Shown piece after piece: positions 47,041 through 57,862 of a stretch of DNA of 64,000 nucleotides. Position 1 is the stretch's first letter. Every line of letters starts with the position of its first letter. The notes under the pieces are model-generated. The model saw only the letters and a program-made list of their open reading frames with translations. It was not told the origin of the DNA and did no database searches. This stretch comes from Lotus japonicus (lineage: Eukaryota > Streptophyta > Magnoliopsida > Fabales > Fabaceae): contig NC_080044.1 in assembly GCF_012489685.1 (NCBI RefSeq), positions 32,481,021-32,545,020 of the forward strand, written 5' to 3'. A program made the position numbers and the translations under genes.

Positions 47041-48951
47041 ATGGCTGCCACCACCAGTGAAACTCAAAGAGATGGTTACAACGCAAAGCCTCCTATGTTC
47101 GATGGTCAAAGGTTCGAATATTGGAAAGATAGACTGGAAAGTTTCTTTCTGGGTTTCGATGCAGATCTCTGGGATATTATTGTGGATGGCTATGAGCGTC
47201 CAGTTGATGCAGATGGCAAAAAGATCCCAAGGTCAGAGATGTCTGCAGATCAAAAGAAGCTGTACTCACAACATCATAAAGCAAGAGCAATTCTTCTAAG
47301 TGCTATCTCCTATGAGGAGTACCAGAAGATTACAGATCGTGAGTTTGCTAAAGGCATTTTTGATTCTCTGAAGATGTCTCATGAAGGAAACAAGAAAGTC
47401 AAAGAATCAAAGGCATTGTCTTTGATCCAAAAGTATGAATCCTTCATCATGGAGCCAAATGAGTCCATTGAAGAAATGTTCTCCAGATTTCAACTGCTTG
47501 TAGCTGGCATACGTCCTCTCAACAAGAGCTACACAACAAAAGATCACGTCATAAGGGTCATCAGGTGTCTTCCTGAAAGTTGGATGCCTTTGGTGACTTC
47601 AATAGAGCTCACGAGAGATGTTGAGAATATGAGTTTAGAAGAACTCATCAGCATTTTGAAATGCCATGAGCTGAAGCGCTCAGAGATGCATGATCTGAGG
47701 AAAAAGTCCATAGCCTTGAAATCCAAATCTGAAAAGGCTAAGGTTGAGAAGTCAAAGGCTCTTCAAGCTGAAGAAGAAGAATCTGAAGAAGCATCAGAAG
47801 ATTCTGATGAAGATGAGCTGACTCTGATCTCCAAGAGACTCAACCGCATCTGGAAGCACAGGCAGAGCAAGTTCAAAGGCTCTGGAAAGGCAAGAGGAAA
47901 GTCTGAATCCTCAGGTCAGAAGAAGTTATCAATCAAGGAAGTCACTTGCTTTGAGTGCAAAGAATCAGGGCACTACAAAAGTGACTGTCCAAAATTGAAG
48001 AAGGACAAGAAGCCAAAGAAGCACTTCAAGACCAAGAAGAGTCTGATGGTGACATTCGATGAATCAGAGTCAGAGGATGTTGACTCTGATGGTGAAGTCC
48101 AAGGACTCATGGCTATTGTCAAAGACAAAGGAACAGAGTCAAAGGAAGCTGTTGACTCTGACTCAGAATCAGAAGGAGATCCAGACTCTGACGATGAAAA
48201 TGAGGTATTTGCTTCCTTCTCTACCTCTGAACTGAAACATGCTTTGTCTGATATCATGGATAAGTATAACTCCTTGTTGTCTAAGCATAAGAAGCTGAAA
48301 AAGAACTTATCTGCTGGTTCTAAAACTCCTTCTGAACATGAGAAAATCATATCTGATTTGAAAAATGATAACCATGCTTTAGTTAATTCTAACTCTGTGC
48401 TTAAGAATCAAATTGCAAAGTTAGAAGAAGTTATTGCCTGCGATGCCTCTGATAGTAAGCATGAATCTAAGTATGAAAAATCTTTTCAAAGATTCCTGGC
48501 TAAAAGCGTAGATAGAAGCTTAATGGCTTCAATGATCTATGGTGTAAGCAGAAATGGAATGCATGGCATTGGCTATTCTAAACCAATTAGAAATGAGCCT
48601 TCGGTGTCTAAAGCTAAATCCTTGTATGAATGCTTTGTTCCCTCTGGTACCATATTGCCTGATCCTGTACCTGCTGAAGTTGCTAAAAACCCTCTTAAAA
48701 AGGGATCTTTCTCTATGACTAAATATCATGCAAATATTCCTTTAAAATATCATGTTGAGACACCCAAGGGGATCAGAACCTTTGGGGTAACTAACAAAAG
48801 AGGACCCAGAAAGTGGGTACCTAAGGACAAGATTATCTATGTTGCAGATATCCTTGATAGCTCCACTGAAACACCAATCATGGTATCTGGACAGTGGATG
48901 CTCGCGTCACATGACGGGAGAAAAGCGTATGTTCCGAGAGCTGAAACTTAA
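47041..48951 (+). CDS. Sirevirus Gag
   Basis: 636 residues. The N-terminal capsid-type region (FDGQRFEYWKDR, FLGFDADLWD, a helical domain to about residue 220) is followed by a Lys/Glu-rich stretch. A CCHC zinc knuckle (CX2CX4HX4C, about residues 303-316) comes next, then an acidic Ser/Asp/Glu-rich segment with SESEDVDSDGE. A coiled region and a C-terminal basic part follow. Gag packages the RNA and builds the particle. The ORF overlaps the pol frame by 161 nt (48791-48951) with a +1 offset. The ATG has a good context (AACAATGGC) shortly after the primer site. The deleted copy at 2383-4074 lacks the knuckle. Confidence 0.95.
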   Translation: MAATTSETQRDGYNAKPPMFDGQRFEYWKDRLESFFLGFDADLWDIIVDGYERPVDADGKKIPRSEMSADQKKLYSQHHKARAILLSAISYEEYQKITDREFAKGIFDSLKMSHEGNKKVKESKALSLIQKYESFIMEPNESIEEMFSRFQLLVAGIRPLNKSYTTKDHVIRVIRCLPESWMPLVTSIELTRDVENMSLEELISILKCHELKRSEMHDLRKKSIALKSKSEKAKVEKSKALQAEEEESEEASEDSDEDELTLISKRLNRIWKHRQSKFKGSGKARGKSESSGQKKLSIKEVTCFECKESGHYKSDCPKLKKDKKPKKHFKTKKSLMVTFDESESEDVDSDGEVQGLMAIVKDKGTESKEAVDSDSESEGDPDSDDENEVFASFSTSELKHALSDIMDKYNSLLSKHKKLKKNLSAGSKTPSEHEKIISDLKNDNHALVNSNSVLKNQIAKLEEVIACDASDSKHESKYEKSFQRFLAKSVDRSLMASMIYGVSRNGMHGIGYSKPIRNEPSVSKAKSLYECFVPSGTILPDPVPAEVAKNPLKKGSFSMTKYHANIPLKYHVETPKGIRTFGVTNKRGPRKWVPKDKIIYVADILDSSTETPIMVSGQWMLASHDGRKAYVPRAET

Positions 48952-51943
48952 GCCTGGAGGCGAAGTTGGCTTTGGAGGAAATGAAAAGGGTAAAATTATT
49001 GGTACTGGTACTATTTGTGTAGATAGTAGTCCATGCATTGATAATGTTTTATTGGTAGACGGCTTAACACATAACTTATTGTCTATAAGTCAATTAGCTG
49101 ACAAGGGTTATGATGTTATATTCAATCAAAAGTCCTGCCGGGCTGTAAGTCAGATCGATGGCTCTGTTCTGTTTAACAGCAAGAGGAAGAACAACATTTA
49201 TAAGATCAGATTATCTGAGTTGGAGGCTCAGAATGTGAAGTGCCTTCTGTCTGTTAATGAAGAGCAGTGGGTATGGCATAGACGGTTAGGGCATGCCAGT
49301 ATGAGAAAGATTTCTCAGCTGAGCAAGCTAAACCTTGTCAGGGGCTTACCCAATCTGAAGTTCGCTTCAGACGCTCTTTGTGAAGCATGTCAGAAAGGCA
49401 AATTCACAAAAGTCCCTTTCAAGGCAAAGAATGTTGTCTCAACCTCAAGGCCGTTAGAACTTCTGCATATCGACCTGTTTGGACCAGTGAAAACTGAGTC
49501 TATAGGTGGCAAGAGATATGGGATGGTTATCGTTGATGACTATAGCCGCTGGACATGGGTAAAGTTTCTAACCCGCAAGGATGAGTCTCATGCTGTGTTC
49601 TCTACCTTCATTGCTCAAGTGCAAAACGAGAAGGCTTGTAGAATTGTGCGTGTCAGAAGTGACCATGGTGGAGAGTTTGAGAATGACAAGTTTGAGAGTC
49701 TGTTTGATTCCTATGGAATTACACATGATTTCTCTTGTCCCAGAACTCCTCAACAAAATGGTGTTGTTGAGAGAAAGAACAGAACTCTTCAGGAGATGGC
49801 TAGAACCATGCTCCAAGAAACTGGCATGGCTAAGCACTTTTGGGCAGAGGCAGTAAATACAGCATGTTACATTTAGAACAGAATCTCTGTGAGACCAATT
49901 CTGAATAAGACTCCTTATGAATTGTGGAAGAACATAAAACCCAACATTTCTTATTTTCATCCTTTTGGCTGTGTTTGTTATGTTCTCAATACTAAGGATA
50001 GATTGCATAAATTTGATGCTAAATCTTCTAAGTGTCTATTACTTGGTTATTCTGATAGATCTAAAGGTTTTAGATTTTATAATACTGATGCTAGGACTAT
50101 TGAAGAATCTATTCATGTTAGATTTGATGATAAGCTTGACTCTGACCAGTCAAAGCTAGTTGAAAAGTTTGCAGATTTAAGCATTAATGTTTCTGACAAA
50201 GGCAAAGCTCCAGAGGAAGTTGAGCCAGAGGAAGATGAACCAGAGGAAGAAGCTGGTCCCTCTAACTCACAAACTCTGAAGAAGAGCAGAATCACTGCAG
50301 CTCATCCTAAGGAATTGATTCTGGGCAACAAAGATGAACCAGTCAGAACCAGATCTGCCTTCAGACCCTCTGAAGAGACCTTGCTGAGTCTGAAAGGATT
50401 GGTGTCCTTAATTGAACCCAAGTCCATAGATGAAGCTCTTCAGGACAAGGATTGGATTCTGGCCATGGAAGAAGAATTGAATCAATTCTCCAAGAACGAT
50501 GTTTGGAGCTTAGTGAAGAAGCCTGAGAATGTCCATGTTATTGGAACGAAATGGGTATTCAGAAACAAGCTAAATGAGAAAGGAGATGTAGTCAGAAACA
50601 AGGCAAGGCTAGTTGCTCAAGGCTACAGCCAGCAGGAAGGAATAGACTACACTGAAACATTTGCTCCAGTAGCAAGACTGGAGGCAATCAGACTATTGAT
50701 TTCTTTCTCAGTAAATCACAACATAGTTCTACATCAGATGGACGTAAAGAGTGCCTTCCTAAATGGCTATATCTCAGAGGAAGTCTATGTTCATCAACCC
50801 CCAGGTTTTGAAGATGAAAAGAAACCAGACCATGTGTTCAAATTGAAGAAATCACTCTACGGTCTGAAGCAAGCTCCCAGAGCATGGTATGAGAGACTTA
50901 GCTCATTCCTTCTGGAGAATGAGTTTGTAAGGGGTAAAGTAGATACAACTCTCTTTTGCAAGACTTATAAAGATGATATCTTAATTGTGCAAATTTATGT
51001 TGATGATATTATATTTGGTTCTGCTAATCAATCTCTATGCAAAGAATTTTCTGAGATGATGCAGGCTGAATTTGAGATGAGTATGATGGGAGAATTAAAG
51101 TACTTTCTGGGAATACAAGTTGATCAAACACCAGAAGGAACATATATCCATCAGAGCAAGTACACTAAAGAACTTCTGAAGAAGTTCAATATGCTGGAAT
51201 CTACAGTGGCCAAGACTCCAATGCATCCAACATGCATTCTGGAAAAAGAAGATATAAGTGGTAAAGTATGTCAGAAGCTCTACCGTGGCATGATAGGTTC
51301 ACTTCTGTACTTAACTGCATCTAGGCCAGACATATTATTTAGTGTTCATTTATGTGCTCGTTTCCAATCAGATCCAAGGGAAACCCACTTAACTGCTGTT
51401 AAGAGGATCCTAAGGTATCTGAAAGGCACCACTAACCTTGGCTTGATGTATAAGAAAACATCAGAGTATAAGCTTTCAGGTTATTGTGATGCTGATTATG
51501 CTGGAGATAGAACAGAGAGAAAAAGTACTTCTGGAAATTGTCAATTTCTGGGAAGCAATCTAGTCTCATGGGCAAGCAAGAGGCAATCAACCATTGCTCT
51601 ATCAACTGCAGAGGCAGAATATATCTCAGCAGCAATATGCAGCACTCAGATGCTCTGGATGAAACATCAGCTGGAGGATTATCAGATCCTTGAGAGCAAT
51701 ATCCCAATCTATTGTGATAACACTGCTGCAATTTCGTTGAGCAAGAATCCTATCTTGCATTCAAGGGCAAAGCACATTGAGGTAAAGTATCACTTCATTA
51801 GAGATTATGTGCAGAAGGGCGTACTTCTTCTGAAGTTTGTTGATACTGACCATCAATGGGCAGATATCTTTACAAAGCCCTTAGCTGAAGATAGATTTAA
51901 TTTTATTCTGAAAAATCTAAACATGGACTTTTGTCCAGAGTGA
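48791..51943 (+). CDS. Sirevirus Pol, interrupted by one in-frame stop
   Basis: The frame is open from 48791. The aspartic protease has DSG at about 48890. The integrase zinc-binding HHCC region (HRRLGHAS to CEACQKGK) spans about 49276-49400. The integrase core includes [15 protein letters not shown] and [13 protein letters not shown] stop at 49874-49876 follows TACYI, and the same frame continues to 51943. That part carries the Copia reverse transcriptase ([17 protein letters not shown] near 50995) and RNase H ([25 protein letters not shown]). Pol makes and integrates the cDNA. The stop should block RT synthesis unless read through. No ATG is needed if pol is made by frameshifting from gag; the first Met is at 48839. 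Confidence 0.92.
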
Positions 51944-52386
51944 AGATAGATCAGAACCTCTGACTATGATACTTCTTGATCAGAAGATGTCTAGTCCAGA
52001 AGGTAACTCAATCAGAGTGTGTGTGCCCACTGGTACTGACTCTGAAGCTGAGACAACAACACGTGCGTCAGAATTTCTGATGCATAGTTCCTTGTGCCCG
52101 TGTGACAGTCTGTTGTGATTGCATGTAGATATGCTTATCTCCTGTGTGTGATTGTGTATTTTACTGTTACTGTCTATCTTTAATTTTCAACCGTTGATCT
52201 TAAAGTGCTTTTTGAATCAACAACGGTTATTTGATAAAACCCACTATACACACACGTTCTCTCTCACTTCCGGTTTTCACTCTCGCACTCCCTGCTTTTC
52301 AAAACCGCCTCCTTCGTGATTTCTCTCTCGATCTCTCTTCATCCTTCAAACTTCATCTTCTACCTCAAACCTTCAACCTCTTCAAA

Positions 52387-55236
52387 ATGGTGAGACAAAC
52401 CAGAAGATCTACTGCAGATGCACCTCAGTTCCCTCACATGGTAGTCGGGTTGGCAACGGGTCAAAGGGGCTCTGAGAACCCAGCACAAGAACCAGTTCAA
52501 GCTCAAGAGGAGATTGTTCCTATTGCAGAACGGGGCTGTGCCGTTCACTGTGTATTTCCTCCTGAGGAACTCCAAGTCCTTGCAGAATGGAGATTCAACC
52601 TCGACAACTTGGCTGCAAATGGGTTTGATCTTCGTCCTGAAGTCCAAGCTCAAGGTTGGGGAAACTACTTCAATCGACTTCGAGGACCGGTGTATGAGAA
52701 GCTAGTAAAGGAATTCTGGAAGCACGCTGATTGTGATGACACTCAGGTGGTCTCTTACATACTGGGTAGGAAGATCATCATCACGGAGAAGTCATTCGTG
52801 AATCTGCTAGGTGCAGAAACTGCTCATGGGTATCGGTTCTCACTGACGGAATCGAAGCTGAAACCCAGAACCAAGGACATCGTCAACAAGGCCCTGTACA
52901 CCACCTTCAAACCGGGCAAGACGAGCTACAAAGTGATGGACCTTCAACCCAAACTCAGGGTCTGGCACAAGATCCTGCTCAACTGCATCAATCAACGACC
53001 AAAGGGCAGTTCTCCAGACTACATCAACTTCAATCAGAAGGCGATGCTGTTCTTCATTCAAGACAAGGAGAAGATCTGCCTTCCCTACTTCCTGTTCTCC
53101 TATTTGAAGGAATGCATCCGGAAGTCTCGCACCACCTCCTCCATCAAGTCAGCCATCAAATATATCCCTTTTGGGAGGCTGATCTCAGACTTTCTCATTG
53201 AAAGCAACTTGGTGCAAGATTTGATCAATGCTGGTTGCACAGAGGACTTGAGCACAATTGTTAGCGATGTCTTCACTGCCAACTCTCTGAAGAAGATGGG
53301 TTTGGTCCAGAAGAAGATTGCTCCTGCTCATGAGGACACATCTTCTGAGATCAGAGGAAGAAGAATGCCTCTGAATGACTACCCTCTGTGGACTCAAGCA
53401 GACCATCCTGAAGCCATCAGATGCTATGTTGAAGACCTCAGGGCTCAAGGATTCGAGATTGACCTTGATGATTTCGTCAGCAGACTTCCACCAGCTCCAG
53501 AGTTTCCTTCTCCTCCCAAGAAGAAAACCAAGAGGAAGATGGTTCTGGACGAATCCTCAGAGGAATCTGATGTCCCTCTGGTCAAGAAGGCGAAGAGCAA
53601 GCCTGATGATGATGATGGTGATGATAGTGAGGATGGTCCTCCAAAGAAGAAGCAGAAGAAAGTCAGAATTGTGGTGAAGCCTACTCGGGTGGAACCAGCT
53701 GCTGCAGAGGTCAGAAGGACTGAACCTCCTGCCAGAGTGACTCGATCATCAGCACATACAAGTAAGCCTGCACTTACCTCTGATGATGATTTGAATTTAT
53801 TTGATGCACTCCCAATTTCTGCCTTACTCCAACACTCTTCAAATCCCCTCTCTCCTATTCATGAATCCCAGCCAGCCGCACAAACCACCTCTCCACCACA
53901 TTCCCCAAGATCTTCATTCTTTCAACCTTCTCCTACTGAAGCACCACTCTGGAATTTGCTTCAGAACCAACCCTCTAGGTCAGAAGATCCAACCTCTCTC
54001 CTTACCATTCCATACGACCCATTACCTTCTGAACCCATCATCCCCAACCAACCAGAACCCAAACCAACAGAACCACAACCCAGAACGTCTGATCACTCTG
54101 CTCCCAGAGCATCAGCACGTCCTGCTGTCAGAACCACGGATACAGACTCTTCATCAGCCTTCACCCCTGTATCCTTCCCCATCAATGTCATTGACTCTCC
54201 TCCCTCCAATACCTCTGAATCACTTAGAAAATTCATGGAGGTTAGGAAAGAGAAGGTATCTGCCTTGGAAGAATATTACCTTACCTGTCCAAGCCCTAGG
54301 CAATATCCTGGCCCTAGACCTGACCGTCTAGTTGACCCAGATGAACCTATCTTGGCCAATCCTATCCAAGAGGCAGACCCCTTAGTCCAACAGGCTCACC
54401 CTGTCCCTGACCAACAAGAGCCAATTCAACCAGACCCTGAACCTGAACAATCAGTATCTAACCAATCCTCGGTTAGATCACCTCACCCTCTGGTTGAAAC
54501 TTCAGACCCTCACCGTGGAACCTCTGAACCCAATGCTCCCATAATTAACATTGGTTCTCCACAAGGTGCCTCTGAAGCTCATAGCAGCAATCATCCAGCC
54601 TCTCCTGCACCCAACCTCTCCATCATTCCCTATACTCACCTTCAACCCACATCTCTCTCTGAGTGCATCAATATTTTCAATCATGAAGCCTCCTTGAGGC
54701 TCCGCAATGTGCAAGGTCAGACTGACCTCAGTGAGAATGCTGAAAATGTGGCTGATGAGTGGAACAATTTGAGCACTTGGCTGGTGGCTCAGTTTCCCGT
54801 TATGCTGCAGCTCCTGCATGCAGAGGGAAGTCAGAGCATTGAGGCGGCAAAGCAAAGGTTTGCTAGGAGGGTGGCTCTTCATGAACTCGAACAGAGAACC
54901 AAGCTTCTTGAAGCCATTGAAGAAGCCCAGAGACAGAAAGAACAAGAAGAAGAAGCTGCCCGTCAAGCAGCAGCTCAGGCTGAACAAGCCAGACTTGAGG
55001 CAGAACGTCTTGAAGCTGAGGCTGAGGCAGAGCGACTTGCACCAGTTCTGTTTACTCCTGCTGCTTCTGCTTCCATTCCAGAACCTCAAGCTGCTCAGAA
55101 CGTTCCTTCCAGCTCTACTCCGACAAGCTCATCCAGACTCGACATCATGGAACAACGTCTTGACACTCATGAATCCATGCTGATTGAGATGAAGCACATG
55201 ATGATGGAACTTCTGCGCCGTACTGACAAATCTTAG
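52387..55236 (+). CDS. Sirevirus third ORF ('envelope-like')
   Basis: 949 residues from the ATG at 52387, which has the better context. The frame is open from 52231. It lies 443 nt after the pol stop in another frame. Residues about 55-300 match what I recall of the 'putative plant transposon protein' domain (WRFNLDNLAANGF, QGWGNYFNRL, YEKLVKEFW, SYILGRKI). Next come two basic clusters (KKKTKRK, KKKQKKVR) around an acidic run, a long Pro/Ser-rich region and a charged coiled coil (about residues 818-888). I see no strong signal peptide or membrane anchor, so an envelope role is not supported by sequence. The ORF is intact, unlike pol. Confidence 0.85.
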   Translation: MVRQTRRSTADAPQFPHMVVGLATGQRGSENPAQEPVQAQEEIVPIAERGCAVHCVFPPEELQVLAEWRFNLDNLAANGFDLRPEVQAQGWGNYFNRLRGPVYEKLVKEFWKHADCDDTQVVSYILGRKIIITEKSFVNLLGAETAHGYRFSLTESKLKPRTKDIVNKALYTTFKPGKTSYKVMDLQPKLRVWHKILLNCINQRPKGSSPDYINFNQKAMLFFIQDKEKICLPYFLFSYLKECIRKSRTTSSIKSAIKYIPFGRLISDFLIESNLVQDLINAGCTEDLSTIVSDVFTANSLKKMGLVQKKIAPAHEDTSSEIRGRRMPLNDYPLWTQADHPEAIRCYVEDLRAQGFEIDLDDFVSRLPPAPEFPSPPKKKTKRKMVLDESSEESDVPLVKKAKSKPDDDDGDDSEDGPPKKKQKKVRIVVKPTRVEPAAAEVRRTEPPARVTRSSAHTSKPALTSDDDLNLFDALPISALLQHSSNPLSPIHESQPAAQTTSPPHSPRSSFFQPSPTEAPLWNLLQNQPSRSEDPTSLLTIPYDPLPSEPIIPNQPEPKPTEPQPRTSDHSAPRASARPAVRTTDTDSSSAFTPVSFPINVIDSPPSNTSESLRKFMEVRKEKVSALEEYYLTCPSPRQYPGPRPDRLVDPDEPILANPIQEADPLVQQAHPVPDQQEPIQPDPEPEQSVSNQSSVRSPHPLVETSDPHRGTSEPNAPIINIGSPQGASEAHSSNHPASPAPNLSIIPYTHLQPTSLSECINIFNHEASLRLRNVQGQTDLSENAENVADEWNNLSTWLVAQFPVMLQLLHAEGSQSIEAAKQRFARRVALHELEQRTKLLEAIEEAQRQKEQEEEAARQAAAQAEQARLEAERLEAEAEAERLAPVLFTPAASASIPEPQAAQNVPSSSTPTSSSRLDIMEQRLDTHESMLIEMKHMMMELLRRTDKS

Positions 55237-55450
55237 TTTTTTAGGATCTCTTCTTTTTCTTCCTTTTCCTTTTTATTTAACGTTGTTTTATTTAAACTCT
55301 GCTTATTTACTTACTTTAATTTGTTCATTTGTGATTCTATATGCATATATCTATATATATTTGTGTCACATATGTTTGCAAAACCTGTTTTATTCATAAT
55401 TGTTCGATGTTTACATCATAATTCTTTCCATCATACATTATTCCCTATAT

Positions 55451-55909
55451 CTAGAATGGAGGATCCTTCCTCATTCTTCTGCATTCTTGGCGCTGCTCCA
55501 CTCTTTCCTTCTCCAGACGATCCAATGCATACTCTATGTTGCCAAGTTTGATGCTCAGATCATCTTTTTCTAGACTATCTTCTGTCGTCTTAAGTCTCTT
55601 TTCCACAGTCTCCTTCTCTTCCAGCAGATTCAGCTCCCGCTGGCAAAGCTCCTGAATCTCTTCCACGAAGCAGAGGAACTCCTTCAGATCTTTCTCCATC
55701 TCTGGACCAAGATCTTCTTCAAGCAGTGTCTTCGTCAGCTCTTGTATGGTCTTTGTACCATCGGGATGCCTAATATTGAGGAACATATCTTCCTCAAACG
55801 CCTTCCTTTTGAGCTCTTCTAATGCCATTCTGTATGATGCCATTTTTTTTCTGAATATTATTCGAGGTGTGAAGCTTACCTTTCTCTCCAACGTTTTTAT
55901 AGGCTTCAC
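55451..55909 (-). CDS. Antisense coiled-coil ORF of the Sirevirus
   Basis: The ORF is 152 codons, with a more likely start at 55843 (ATG in an A-rich context), giving about 130 residues. It lies between the third ORF and the 3' LTR on the opposite strand. It is rich in Glu, Lys and Leu (ALEELKRKAFEED, LNLLEEKETVEKRLK, IEYALDRLEKERV) and predicted to be a coiled coil. It does not overlap a sense ORF, so it is not a shadow. Antisense ORFs near the 3' LTR are known in some plant LTR elements. Whether this one is expressed is unknown. Confidence 0.55.
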   Translation of the reverse strand: MKPIKTLERKVSFTPRIIFRKKMASYRMALEELKRKAFEEDMFLNIRHPDGTKTIQELTKTLLEEDLGPEMEKDLKEFLCFVEEIQELCQRELNLLEEKETVEKRLKTTEDSLEKDDLSIKLGNIEYALDRLEKERVEQRQECRRMRKDPPF

Positions 55910-56089
55910 TTTCTCTCTGAAAGTTAATGCTCTTACAGTTTCTCGAGGTTAAGTACTTGGTAACTGACCCTTCTATTTCCTCACTTGACCGGTGGTCAAC
56001 GTTTATCCCTTGCATTAACTCTTCTATTTATTATCGCCTCACTCTGATTCTTACATCGTCTTCATTTTCTTTCAACTTAGACCTTCTCT

Positions 56090-56643
56090 AAGGGGGAGTA
56101 CCTTGTACTTCAAGCTAAGTTTTTCACACCCCAAGCTTTTTGCTTATGACAAAAAGGGGGAGTAAACCCAGTTTTTGATGTGTAAGATGTGTTAGTGTGA
56201 CTTATTTTTCTTTTGGAGATTTTAAGAGTTCCACCTTCATGACCATAGATGTGTCACTGGGCAAATACAAGGAATACATTTCACTTCTTCTGAAGTGATT
56301 CTAAGTTGACTCTGATACCCAAGACTCTGATACCTTGTCCATGACTCTGATCACTTATGCGCTCTGATTATTCGTTTTTCATCTATGTCATAAGCTTTTC
56401 ACTCTGAACTCTTATATGATTTAGCTCAGAATCTAGACTTTACTAACGTTTTCATCAAGCATTAGATTCAGGGGGAGCTAAGCTCAGAATCAAGCAGTGA
56501 CTTGAATTCAGAATGAGCAAGATAAACTATTCACATCAGGATAAGTCTTATTCTATATCTCTAAACTCTGAGTGAATTCAGTTTAATGTTTAAGAATTGT
56601 TCATCAAAAATCTTAGTTTTGTCATCATCAAAAAGGGGGAGAT
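56090..56643 (+). other. Repeated polypurine tracts before the 3' LTR
   Basis: GGGGGAG tracts occur near 56091 (AAGGGGGAGTA), 56152 (AAAAAGGGGGAGTAAA), 56469 (CAGGGGGAGC) and 56630 (AAAAAGGGGGAGAT). The last directly abuts the LTR at 56644 and should prime plus-strand synthesis. The deleted Sirevirus has the same four-fold arrangement. Multiple tracts are a known Sirevirus feature. Confidence 0.85.
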
Positions 56644-57862
56644 TGTAAGATCAAGTTTTGATCTAGTAGTACAACTCTATGTTTTGATGATTACAAGTTA
56701 ACCTTTTGATATGAACAATTGTGGTACTCTAACGTGTTTTTCTGAGTGTGCTATTTACAGGCTCTGACCCTGACTCAATTTCACACAAATCAGAAGCACT
56801 GTGTATAAAGGGTAACCCAAGCAACGCTTTCGCATTCACCATGTTCAGTATGAACAGTGGAAAAGCTTCAGAAGATCTGAAGCTATACAAACTCTGATGA
56901 GGACTCAGTCGCTAGAAGCTCTGATGATCCAGAAGTTCTGACAACCAAGAAACACTGAAGGTTCAGATGTTCCGATGGTGTAGAAGACTCTGAAGATCCA
57001 GAAGCTGAATAGTGGAAACTCTGAAGTCCAGAAGCAAGAAACTCTGAAGGCCATGTTCTTCCCTCTGAGTTCAGAATCAGAAGATACAATGGTCAGAGGA
57101 TCTGTGCTATCCCTCTGACTCTGATCAACCGGCTTCACAAGTTCCAATACGAAGCATTCCTCTGATCAGAAGTCTCCTAGGTTAAAAGGTCAAGTCGCTA
57201 TCCAAGTACAAAAGCAAGTGTACCTTCCTGACGACCTACCTAACGTTCTCAGCCACAGCAGAAGCTGGATTTTCCAGAACTGCCCTCCAACGGTAGCATT
57301 TCCCATGCAACGCTCAACCCTAATCCTTGGAGTATATATAGAGGCTGAAGATTGAAAGAAGCGGCTAGAAGAAGAAAAAAATATACAAGAAGCAATACAC
57401 ACGCGCAAGATATATTCTAAGCTTTCTTTCATCTTGTAATTTATTTTAGTTTACACTCAGCTTATTCAGAAGCAAACCCTTGTAAACACCAACCTCAAAC
57501 AGTTGTTTGATTTTCCTTTAGGAGATCAAGGTTGATCGGATCCTAGAGAAGACTAAGAGAGTGAATCTTAGTGTGAGCTAAGTCAGTGTAATTGTTAGTC
57601 ACTTGTAGGTTTCAAGTGCAGTTGTAACTCTTACCTGATTAGTGGATTGCCTTCATTCTAAGAAGGAAGAAATCACCTTAACGGGTGGACTGGAGTAGCT
57701 TGAGTGATTTATCAAGTGAACCAGGATAAAATCCTTGTGTGCTTTTCTATCTCTATCTTTTGCACTTAGTTCTCGAAAAGATTTGTTAAAATCTTTAAGG
57801 TGGTAGTTTTGTACTGAAAACGTTATTCAAACCCCCCCTTTCTACCGTTTTTCATACCTTCA
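56644..57862 (+). repeat. 3' LTR of the complete Sirevirus
   Basis: This 1,219-bp LTR appears the same as 45750-46968 in all parts compared. Its TATA box is near 57333. Confidence 0.97.

Larger units (their letters stand above)
45750..57862 (+). mobile_element. Full-length Sirevirus (Ty1/Copia) with identical-looking LTRs
   Basis: The element is 12,113 bp, flanked by the 5-bp duplication AGAAC (45745-45749 and 57863-57867). The order is 5' LTR, Met-tRNA primer site, gag, pol (protease-integrase-RT-RNase H, the Copia order), a long third ORF, an antisense ORF, several polypurine tracts and the 3' LTR. I saw no LTR difference on direct comparison of large parts, and the chance frames in both are identical, so insertion is very recent. 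Pol has one in-frame stop and is offset +1 from gag. The third ORF and repeated purine tracts place it in the SIRE/Maximus group. Confidence 0.97.

Noticed and set aside
52231..52386. 52-residue N-terminal extension of the Sirevirus third ORF with a hydrophobic stretch
   Set aside because: The ATG at 52387 has a better context, and the extension is CT-rich leader-like DNA. I did not count it as a signal peptide, although it remains possible.
54502..55089. 195-codon minus-strand ORF within the Sirevirus third ORF
   Set aside because: It lies wholly opposite an intact sense ORF with strong codon and domain support. It is rich in Ser/Leu/Phe, as complements of charged coiled coils are.
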